A stretch of 64,000 nucleotides of DNA from Desulfitobacterium chlororespirans DSM 11544 (GTDB lineage Bacteria; Bacillota; Desulfitobacteriia; Desulfitobacteriales; Desulfitobacteriaceae): the NCBI RefSeq assembly GCF_900143285.1, contig NZ_FRDN01000004.1, positions 127,878-191,877 on the forward strand, written 5' to 3'. Under the pieces are notes generated by a model. That model had not been told where the DNA came from. It did not search any database and saw nothing but the letters and a program-made list of their open reading frames with translations. The position numbers and the translations under genes were made by a program. This document shows, in pieces, positions 17,216 to 23,635 of this stretch (the stretch's first letter is position 1; each line of letters starts with the position of its first letter).

Positions 17216-17239
17216 AGGGTGCGGGACTGCCCGCACCCT
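17216..17239. terminator. GC-rich hairpin between the SuyB-like and creatininase-like genes
   Basis: AGGGTGCGGG-(4)-CCCGCACCCT is a perfect 10-bp stem. On the minus strand no U run follows, so termination may be partial and the downstream operon could receive some read-through. Confidence 0.5.
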
Positions 17240-17266
17240 TACTTTTCCCTTCAGGGGCAATGAACC

Positions 17267-18421
17267 TTAAGCGCTTGGATAAAGGCGGGTCAGAACAAAC
17301 TCATTGTGATTAAGAGCTTCGGCATCCGTTAAACGTCCGCGGGCGGTTTTCACAAGGCATTCCATAACTTTGTCGGCCGCTTCTTCAAGGCTTAAATCCA
17401 AAGTCAGGACCCCGCTGATATCCACATCGATATGCTCCGCCATATGCTTGCAGGTATTGGGGTTGGCGGACATTTTGATGACGGGCTCGATGGGATTGCC
17501 GACAATATTGCCCTGGCCGGTAATAAAGATATGGAGTACGGCGCCGGCAGCCATCATAACGGTGATACACTCAGCCGCAGCGGAAGACGTATCCATAAAG
17601 TAGCGGCCGGGACCCTGGGGTTCCTCGCAGGGCGCCAGCACCCCGACGATGGGTGTCTTGCCGGCTTTTTGAATGTTGCCGAACGCCTTTTCTTCAATGG
17701 TGGTTAAGCCGCCGGCGATATTCCCCTGGGTTGGCTGAGTTCCCAACAGATCCGCGCCCTTGGATTCAATCAAATCCAGATAATCCTTATGAACTTTCAG
17801 GAACTTCCCGGCAAGTTCCGGGGTGGCAAAATGTTTGGCCAGCACATGTTCCGCACCGGTTGTCTCCGGGGTTTCCCCAAAGATAATTGTTCCGCCCATT
17901 TCAACCAGGCGGTCTCCGACCACGCCGGCCGTGGGATTTGAGGCCAGCCCTGTAGTCGTATCCGATTCGCCGCATTTGAAGCTGACGACGAGATCCTTTA
18001 ATTCACACTCCACCTTTTCCAAAGAGGTTGCATATTGTACATACTCCTGGGCCTGGCGGGAAACCCGTTCGATGGTTTTGAGGTCGCCGTATCCCTCGAT
18101 CCCGAAATAGGCAACAGGTTTGCCGGTCTCCGCGATGCCGTCGGCAATCTTTTTCGCCCAGTTGGGTTCAATACCCACGACAATGGCGGCTGCCACATTA
18201 GGGTTGCGGCCGGCGCCGATCAGGGTTTGAAAATGCAGTTCCAGATCGGCTCCGAATTGTAAACGACCGTAGGGATGGGGTATGGCCATCGTGCCTCTGA
18301 TATTATGCTCAACGGCCAAACAGACGGCATTGGACAAATCATCCACAGGAATGATCAAGACGTGATTGCGGATCCCAATCCGCCCGTTTTCTCTGCGGTA
18401 CCCTAAAATCTTAGTTTCCAT
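17267..18421 (-). CDS. suyB: UxaA-family lyase large subunit, SuyB-like ((2R)-sulfolactate sulfo-lyase beta)
   Basis: 384 residues. This is the C-terminal catalytic half of the altronate/galactarate dehydratase family, encoded separately from its SAF domain. Conserved stretches include GRIGIRNHVLIIP (about residues 13-25), PHPYGRLQFG (about 47), KCGESDTTTGLASNP (about 150), the iron-sulfur-type cysteines (PCEEPQGPGRYFMDT) and NPNTCKHMAEHIDVDISG near the end. From memory of the family, the separate small SAF partner and the ending GRLTDAEALNHNEFVLTRLY resemble SuyB, which releases sulfite and pyruvate from sulfolactate; a sugar-acid dehydratase is the alternative. I start it at ATG 18421 (AGGTGGG upstream), overlapping the SAF gene by 11 bases. 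Confidence 0.68.
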   Translation of the reverse strand: METKILGYRRENGRIGIRNHVLIIPVDDLSNAVCLAVEHNIRGTMAIPHPYGRLQFGADLELHFQTLIGAGRNPNVAAAIVVGIEPNWAKKIADGIAETGKPVAYFGIEGYGDLKTIERVSRQAQEYVQYATSLEKVECELKDLVVSFKCGESDTTTGLASNPTAGVVGDRLVEMGGTIIFGETPETTGAEHVLAKHFATPELAGKFLKVHKDYLDLIESKGADLLGTQPTQGNIAGGLTTIEEKAFGNIQKAGKTPIVGVLAPCEEPQGPGRYFMDTSSAAAECITVMMAAGAVLHIFITGQGNIVGNPIEPVIKMSANPNTCKHMAEHIDVDISGVLTLDLSLEEAADKVMECLVKTARGRLTDAEALNHNEFVLTRLYPSA

Positions 18422-18707
18422 AATCCCACCTCGCAGTCTTAAGGTTATGGGTATGTACCCAATCCCCAACCTGGATATCCTGGGTAACCGTGCCGACGCT
18501 CTCACTGTATTTGATGAGAGCTTCTCCTTTTTTGGCTGCCCTTAGAGCGATTTTATGGCCAAGGGGAATGTCATGATTGGATGTTACCTGGAACTTCTTG
18601 CCTGAGTGCAAATCGACTCCCATGACCTCTTCTCCGGCTTGGATGTCTTCAATGGCCACACCCACATAATCGCCGTCTTCATGCACCAGGAATTTATGCT
18701 TGCCCAT
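18411..18707 (-). CDS. suyA: SAF-domain small subunit of a UxaA-type lyase, SuyA-like
   Basis: 98 residues that correspond to the SAF domain at the N-terminus of altronate dehydratase: FLVHEDGDYVGVAIEDI, then DIPLGHKIALRAA and VHTHNLKTARW. It works as a complex with the product of the overlapping downstream gene. In SuyAB the small subunit has about this size. The ATG follows TAAAGGAGGAAG. An AT-rich operator candidate (18823-18838) and a 7-bp repeat array lie upstream, so this is the first gene of its unit. Confidence 0.75.
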   Translation of the reverse strand: MGKHKFLVHEDGDYVGVAIEDIQAGEEVMGVDLHSGKKFQVTSNHDIPLGHKIALRAAKKGEALIKYSESVGTVTQDIQVGDWVHTHNLKTARWDYGN

Positions 18708-18776
18708 ACTCTTCCTCCTTTAAAATGATGTATTTAAACAAGGGCCTTGTTTAAATCAGTTTGAATAGGGAACATC

Positions 18777-18818
18777 GAATATTGAATATTGAATATTGAA
18801 TATTGAATATTGAATATC
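18777..18818. repeat. Six tandem copies of a 7-bp repeat (GAATATT)
   Basis: Five exact GAATATT units and a sixth ending in C run without spacers upstream of the SuyA-like gene and directly abut the AT-rich operator candidate. The 7-bp period is prone to slippage, so copy number could alter promoter spacing. Confidence 0.92.
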
Positions 18819-18822
18819 GTAT

Positions 18823-18838
18823 ATCATATATAATATAT
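18823..18838. promoter_or_regulatory. Candidate GntR operator upstream of the SuyAB-like genes
   Basis: ATCATATATAATATAT lies 116-131 bases upstream of the SuyA-like start. The same 16 bases occur inside the palindrome at 21183-21220 and, reversed, at 37059-37074 in front of the GntR gene. The region 18708-19063 otherwise holds the 7-bp repeats and the hairpin at 18952-18981, and no gene that I can see. Confidence 0.5.
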
Positions 18839-18951
18839 GGTATTACCATCAGTTTACCCCTTCCTTCACATTTGTCAATCCTTTTTTGAGCCAAAATTCT
18901 GATTAATTTTCAGAAAGGCGCCTTTTTTAAAAGTGTCTCTTTTATATGCAG

Positions 18952-18981
18952 CAAGGTAATCGCACCAAAGCGATTACCTTG
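18952..18981 (-). terminator. Hairpin after the DASS transporter gene
   Basis: CAAGGTAATCGC and GCGATTACCTTG pair over 12 bases around a 6-base loop, 83 bases past the DASS stop codon. The minus-strand sequence that follows is not a clean U run, so termination strength is uncertain. Confidence 0.55.
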
Positions 18982-19063
18982 AAGTTTTATAAGAACATCA
19001 GAGCATGAAAAAACTGCTGAGTCATGTAGCTTCCAGGTCTCTCCTGACTTTTCTGAGTCTTGC

Positions 19064-20521
19064 TTAGAGCAGTCCGACCCAATGATACCAGGTAAAGCAG
19101 GATATCACCTGCACGATAATGGCTACGAAGGTGTACGAGGAAAGCAGCTTGATGGAATCTTTGGTTGTGAAATAGCCCAACCCCATCAAGGCCAGAAAGG
19201 GCATCATCATATAGGGGAAAAAGGCGACGGTATCGGCGCTCATAATGGACATAAGGGTGGGACCCAGCGCCGGCAGCTGCATGGAGTCAAAATAAGCCGC
19301 TACGGCGGGGGTAAAAGCAGCCGCGGCTGTTTTGCTTTCAACCAGAGGAATATGAGCAACAACGCCGACCAAATAGGTGATGGCCCCCATCATCTGGGTG
19401 CTCATATCCGGCCTGATAAAGGAGCCCAGAAAGATTTTGCCGATCCAGGCCGCCACTCCCGTCTTGCCCAACACCGTGCCGATGGTGATGGCCGCCCCGG
19501 AAAAAATGACGATGGGAAACTGAATCTTCTTTAACTGCTCTTTGGTAATTACGCCAAAGCCCGGAGCACAGAACAAAGCCGCGGAAAATATGGCTACCCC
19601 CCAGGAAGGAAGATGATGCCAGCGATCAGTGGCCCATAAGCCCAGGGTGATGACTAAGTACAGCAAAGCCCGTTTCTCGATAATGGTCATGGGTCCTAAA
19701 TTGGTAAAGTCCTGATTGGCATTTTCCTTTTTCGCGGTTAACACATAGTCCTCCGGAGGAAACAGCTTCCAGGCCACAAAAATAGCGATCAGGGTCGTAA
19801 TGACGGTGGGAACACCGAACCAAAGAATCCACTGGGACCAGAAGATCTCGATCCCCAGCATTTCTTTAATAATTCCCGCTCCGAGGATATTTATGGCAAT
19901 TCCTGTCAAGATACCGAAGCCAAAGGTATTTCCGGCCAGGTAGGTTATGGACATGGCCAGTTTTCCTGTATTTGTCCCCTGCACATTCCCTTTGACAAAG
20001 ACGGCCGCAACGCCAATGGCAATGGGATAGATGATTAAAAGCCTCTCTACTCCGGCCGGTGTCAGGAAGGACAGCAAAGCACCGACCAGAACAATAATTC
20101 CCATCATGGATTTAAAGGAAGTCCCCGAAAAACGCATGAGGCTGCAGGCGATCCTTTTGCCGATACCGGACTGCTCAACCGCCGTTCCAAAGACCAGGGC
20201 CGCAAAAATAAACCAAACAATGGCATCTCCATACCCGGAAAATGCTTCCACCGGGGTGGCCGCACCTGTAAAAACAAAAAAGGTGCTTAAAAGAACAGCA
20301 GTTATCTCCACAGGGTAGACCTCAAAAATCCACAGCACAATGGCCGTCATAGTCAGGGCCAAGGCCATGCGCCCTTGGGGCCCCAACCCTTCCCCCAGAA
20401 ACCAGATCAGGATACCGAGGAGAATCGCTCCGACCAAGCCATAAATTTTTTTCCTTGTCTCATCTTGCACTTTTGCCGTTATATCGTGTTGTTCTTTCAT
20501 AACAGGATCAAGGTTATCCAT
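19064..20521 (-). CDS. DASS-family (SLC13/CitT-like) anion transporter
   Basis: 485-residue membrane protein with about 12 hydrophobic segments. Secondary transporter for di- and tricarboxylates, sulfate or sulfonates. Family traits seen are the repeated architecture with AGNTFGFGILTGIAINILGAGII in the first half and SGAAITIGTVLGKTG, then PLVESKTAAAAFTPA in the second half (the latter corresponds to the substrate and Na+ loop). The ATG follows GGGAGG. It lies 27 bases after doxX and upstream of the SuyAB-like unit, so importing a sulfonate or exporting sulfite/sulfate is possible; a dicarboxylate is equally compatible with the sequence. Confidence 0.85.
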   Translation of the reverse strand: MDNLDPVMKEQHDITAKVQDETRKKIYGLVGAILLGILIWFLGEGLGPQGRMALALTMTAIVLWIFEVYPVEITAVLLSTFFVFTGAATPVEAFSGYGDAIVWFIFAALVFGTAVEQSGIGKRIACSLMRFSGTSFKSMMGIIVLVGALLSFLTPAGVERLLIIYPIAIGVAAVFVKGNVQGTNTGKLAMSITYLAGNTFGFGILTGIAINILGAGIIKEMLGIEIFWSQWILWFGVPTVITTLIAIFVAWKLFPPEDYVLTAKKENANQDFTNLGPMTIIEKRALLYLVITLGLWATDRWHHLPSWGVAIFSAALFCAPGFGVITKEQLKKIQFPIVIFSGAAITIGTVLGKTGVAAWIGKIFLGSFIRPDMSTQMMGAITYLVGVVAHIPLVESKTAAAAFTPAVAAYFDSMQLPALGPTLMSIMSADTVAFFPYMMMPFLALMGLGYFTTKDSIKLLSSYTFVAIIVQVISCFTWYHWVGLL

Positions 20522-20548
20522 CTTCCATTACCTCCCATTCCCTGCCTT

Positions 20549-20968
20549 TTAAAATAAGGCATCCAACGAATAAGCGCCCGGGCCCAAAACAAAAAGCACC
20601 AGACAAATCGCTAAAGTACCCAGGGGTAAATCCATCCCGTCAAAAATTGCCTGAGTATCCATATACTTTGCCCATGTGGCGACGACCATTTCCAGAGCAA
20701 GCAGCAAAGCAATCCATTGGGTCATAAAACCCAGCAGCAAAAGCGGCACCGCAATCAACTGACTCCATGAAGTGATATAAGAGGCCAGCAAAGGAAAGGG
20801 AATGCCGCGTTCGGCAAAACGTTCGGCCGATCCGCGAAATTTTTGTTTTCCGAAGGATTTAAACCAGCCGTGAGAGGCAAAGACTATGGCAGCCAGAATA
20901 CGAACGATCACCAAGGTCAAGTCGGAGAAACCGTGTGTAAATGAGAAAAAATGTACTAAAGAAGACAT
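20549..20968 (-). CDS. DoxX-family membrane protein
   Basis: 139 residues with four membrane segments. The first begins VIVRILAAIVFASHGWFKSFGKQKFRGSA, the typical DoxX opening with GxxK, followed by a short amphipathic FAERGIPFP region. DoxX proteins were first seen with thiosulfate:quinone oxidoreductase (DoxD/A) and are linked to sulfur and redox metabolism, often without a defined reaction. I use ATG 20968, 8 bases after GGAGG, rather than the TTG at 20974. It is the first gene of the doxX-DASS unit and has the 38-bp palindrome 215 bases upstream. The stretch 20969-21437 also holds a terminator and a gntR remnant, described separately. Confidence 0.8.
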   Translation of the reverse strand: MSSLVHFFSFTHGFSDLTLVIVRILAAIVFASHGWFKSFGKQKFRGSAERFAERGIPFPLLASYITSWSQLIAVPLLLLGFMTQWIALLLALEMVVATWAKYMDTQAIFDGMDLPLGTLAICLVLFVLGPGAYSLDALF

Positions 20969-21182
20969 AGACAACGACCTCCTTTCTCCTTATCAATTTG
21001 CCTTCCGTCGATACTGACATATTACCCTGATATACCACGCATACGAATACCGGTCAGCTTCAAATCCTTGGGCATTTGCCTTAGAGCGTTTTTAAAGATC
21101 CGATTGTGCCAGACCTCCCTCCTCTTAGTGAAGAAAGATTCAAATCCATCTTCAAACCTTTTTTCCGAGATACCGTTCACTG

Positions 21183-21220
21183 CAATATATCATATATAAT
21201 ATATTATATATGATATATTG
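21183..21220. promoter_or_regulatory. Perfect 38-bp palindrome, candidate double GntR operator
   Basis: Each 19-base arm reads CAATATATCATATATAATA towards the centre, with no mismatch and no spacer. Each arm carries the 13-base element ATCATATATAATA found also at 551, 18823 and 37062. It lies upstream of doxX and just downstream of the gntR-remnant terminator. Because it is purely AT-rich it could also extrude as a cruciform. Confidence 0.6.
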
Positions 21221-21292
21221 ATTTATGCTCTTTGTCAATGTCAAATTCAAAAAAATGCAATCTTTCAGAAAACGGCTGTCGGGCCTGATATG

Positions 21293-21340
21293 CAAAAAAG
21301 GCTTATGCCAAGATATCGCCGGCAATCTTAGCATAAGCCT
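21293..21340 (-). terminator. Rho-independent terminator of a vanished gntR gene
   Basis: AGGCTTATGCTAAGAT and its partner ATCTTGGCATAAGCCT form a 16-bp stem (one G-U) at 21299-21340, followed on the minus strand by six T. It is nearly identical to the terminator of the intact gntR gene at 36286-36332. Confidence 0.85.
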
Positions 21341-21398
21341 CTAAAGGTTTCCCTCTTTTAATTTTCCTACTGATTAAGAAAGTGTTTTAAGTACGATT
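21341..21398 (-). pseudogene. 3' remnant of a GntR-family regulator gene
   Basis: The last codons SYLKHFLNQ-stop and the following 30 bases match the 3' end of the intact GntR gene at 36358-37023 (SYLKHSLNQ-stop) and lead into a matching terminator. Upstream the match stops abruptly near 21398. A second copy of this regulator therefore once stood directly upstream of doxX and was deleted. Confidence 0.8.
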
Positions 21399-21437
21399 CA
21401 TTAAGTAAGCTGCATTTGGATACTTTGATTACCCGAA

Positions 21438-23243
21438 TTATGAGTCCAAGTTTTCTTTGCGCTGCAGCTTTCGATAGATCGTCCGGCGATTAATCCCCAG
21501 TTGTTCCGCGGCCGCGCTGATATTGCCGTCCACAGAGTCCAGCACCCGTTCAATCATTTTTTGTTCAGCTAAAGCCAGCAGTCCGAATTTATTTTCATGT
21601 TCCATAGCTTCCTCTATGATCTCTTCGGTGGTGTTATTCAGGTAGTAATCCTGTATTTTCTCAGGTAAATGTTCAAGCAAAAGTGAAGACTGCTTATCGA
21701 GCATGATTACCGCGTGCTCCATCGCATGCTCCAGCTCACGCACATTGCCCCGCCATTTATAACTGAGCAGGGCATTGATAAATGACCAGTCCATATCGAT
21801 CGAGGAGCGGGAATATCTTTTCTCCAGCCGTTGAATGAATTCTTCAGCCAGGAGTATTATATCTTCCTTGCGTTCTCTGAGCGGCGGAAGCTCAACTATG
21901 AACGTGCTGATACGATAGAACAGGTCCTCACGGAATAAGCTTTCATCAGCCTGCTGCAGTAAATCGGTTTTGGTAGCGGAAATCAAGCGCACATTGACCG
22001 GAACTTCTTTCGTGCTTCCGATTTTCTGGACTTTTCTGGTTGATAGGACTCTCAGGAGTTTTATCTGGTCCTTCAATGGCATACTCTCAATTTCGTCCAG
22101 AAAAAGTGTCCCTCCTGACGCAGCTTCTATTTTTCCGACCTTGCCGCCTTTCGAAGCACCTGTGAAAGCTCCTTCCTCATAGCCAAAGAGCTCACTTTCC
22201 ACCAGTTCCCCCGGGATCGCCCCGCAATTTATCGCGATAAATGGGCCGCCGCTGCGGCTGCTTGCGTTATGAATCGCCTGAGCAAACATTTCCTTGCCTG
22301 TTCCGCTTTCTCCATAAATCATAACCGGCACATACGTATCCGCGATTTTCTCGGCTGTATTTTTTGCTTTCTGAATTAAAGGGCTTTTTCCTTTAATATG
22401 ATTGAATGTATACAGATCATTTTGGGCTTTCATGAATACCGGCAAGGATTTTTTCCGTCCCTGCCCGGTATTTTGTTTTTTTCTGATTTCAAGCAGATCC
22501 ACCATTTTTTCATTACAAAAATTGATCGTTTCTTTTTTGCTGCCCAGGGCGATCCCTTGCGGAAGGCAATTCATAATCTGCTCCAGTTGTCTTTCATGCC
22601 CGAACGTAAGCGGCCAGTACAGGTGGTCAAATATTTTGGCAATCAAGGAAACCATATGAAACGCTTGTAGGCTTAATTCCGGATAATGATACAAAAGGAC
22701 TACATCCCCAATCAGCTCGTTTTTCTCATTATGAATTGGTGCCGAAGCCCCGTGTATTTCTCCGAAATTTTTCCTGACATAGGTCTGGCGATAATAAAAA
22801 GGCTGAAATATGACAGCGGGTTTATCTTCGTAAAGGGCGATGCTGGAGCTGGTTGTTCCACTGTTCTTCTCCGAACAATCCATTAAAGTAAGTGGGGACT
22901 GGCCCAGAAGCTGGCAGATTCCGTCTCTGGTCTGCAGTTTAAATAAAAAGTCACTTAAATCAAAAATTTCAAAAACGCTTTGCAGATAAAACTCATATTT
23001 CTTTACTGTATTCAGGAAAAACTCTTTCTGCTTCGGGTTTTCCACGACGGAGAGGGTTAGGTCATAAGGATCAAGCCTGTAAGCTCTGCATCGTTTCCAG
23101 GAATCGAGATATTCCTGGGGAACGACAGAATTGTCTACTTCCCGGCCTTCCTGAAAGCGGTTCCATTGATCGTTCACCTTGGTAAAATATCGGGAATTGA
23201 CTTCGCCGAATTGGATCATCTGTAATAAATCATACATCTGCAT
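21438..23243 (-). CDS. Sigma-54-dependent transcriptional activator (AcoR type)
   Basis: 601 residues. An N-terminal sensory region of about 270 residues, including a GAF-like part (SSSIALYEDKPAVIFQP) and a PAS-like part (ALGSKKETINFCNEKMVDLLEIR), precedes an AAA+ domain with Walker A GESGTGKE (about 310), the sigma-54 contact GAFTGA (about 357) and Walker B GGTLFLDEIE. The C-terminal Fis-type helix-turn-helix is NISAAAEQLGINRRTIYRKL. I start it at ATG 23243, preceded by AAAAGGAG; a TTG at 23267 is possible. Divergent from it lies a consensus sigma-54 promoter (23438-23454) serving the flavoprotein/cytochrome genes, its likely target. The signal is unknown. Confidence 0.93.
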   Translation of the reverse strand: MQMYDLLQMIQFGEVNSRYFTKVNDQWNRFQEGREVDNSVVPQEYLDSWKRCRAYRLDPYDLTLSVVENPKQKEFFLNTVKKYEFYLQSVFEIFDLSDFLFKLQTRDGICQLLGQSPLTLMDCSEKNSGTTSSSIALYEDKPAVIFQPFYYRQTYVRKNFGEIHGASAPIHNEKNELIGDVVLLYHYPELSLQAFHMVSLIAKIFDHLYWPLTFGHERQLEQIMNCLPQGIALGSKKETINFCNEKMVDLLEIRKKQNTGQGRKKSLPVFMKAQNDLYTFNHIKGKSPLIQKAKNTAEKIADTYVPVMIYGESGTGKEMFAQAIHNASSRSGGPFIAINCGAIPGELVESELFGYEEGAFTGASKGGKVGKIEAASGGTLFLDEIESMPLKDQIKLLRVLSTRKVQKIGSTKEVPVNVRLISATKTDLLQQADESLFREDLFYRISTFIVELPPLRERKEDIILLAEEFIQRLEKRYSRSSIDMDWSFINALLSYKWRGNVRELEHAMEHAVIMLDKQSSLLLEHLPEKIQDYYLNNTTEEIIEEAMEHENKFGLLALAEQKMIERVLDSVDGNISAAAEQLGINRRTIYRKLQRKENLDS

Positions 23244-23314
23244 AATTTTCTTACTCCTTTTCTCCAATATTTTACAAAATATTTCTAAATATCAAAGCAT
23301 ATTACTATCGTTCA

Positions 23315-23336
23315 TGTGACAATTACTACTTTCACA
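23315..23336. promoter_or_regulatory. Inverted repeat, candidate activator-binding site
   Basis: TGTGA-(12)-TCACA lies about 100 bases upstream of the -24 element, a usual distance for the upstream activating site of a sigma-54 activator. A second short palindrome (AATATTTT-AC-AAAATATT, 23266-23283) overlaps the activator's own leader. Both assignments are inferred from position and symmetry. Confidence 0.4.
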
Positions 23337-23437
23337 AGTAAGGTTTGTACTTTTTGCCACACTTCACTCATCATATATCTTAACTGCATCTCGGCGCAGA
23401 GCCCTGAATCTGCCTTAAAATCCGTATTTTAAATATG

Positions 23438-23454
23438 TGGCACAGGTTTTGCAT
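23438..23454 (+). promoter_or_regulatory. Sigma-54 (-24/-12) promoter for the flavoprotein/cytochrome operon
   Basis: TGGCAC-AGGTT-TTGCAT matches the consensus TGGCAC-N5-TTGCAT exactly with the invariant GG and GC 12 bases apart. Transcription should start near 23464, leaving a leader of about 170 bases before the flavoprotein ATG. Confidence 0.85.
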
Positions 23455-23480
23455 ATTTAACGAGACGGAAAGGGGGCGTG

Positions 23481-23558
23481 ATGATTTATCGTAAAAATAC
23501 AATTGGAGGTGATATCGTCTTATTTCACCATATATCGTACTTTTTCACAATATCATAA
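23481..23558 (+). CDS. Possible 25-residue leader peptide
   Basis: A short open frame (ATG to TAA, 25 codons) in the leader of the flavoprotein operon. AAAGGGGG is placed 5 bases before the ATG, a better start signal than chance would usually give. The peptide begins MIYRKNTIGGDIVLF and ends with a hydrophobic FFTIS; it shows no known motif. It could be a regulatory leader or non-functional. Confidence 0.3.
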   Translation: MIYRKNTIGGDIVLFHHISYFFTIS

Positions 23559-23635
23559 AACAATCACGAACACCATTATTAACTCCATTTTTTGTTATTA
23601 TCATCTTGTTTTTTGTTAACTAAGGAGGTTAAAAG

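Noticed and set aside
17267-18707. Altronate dehydratase (UxaA) for hexuronate use
   Set aside because: The gene is split into a SAF subunit and a catalytic subunit, and no uxaB, uxaC or kdg genes are present. Not excluded, but a SuyAB-type lyase fits the context better.
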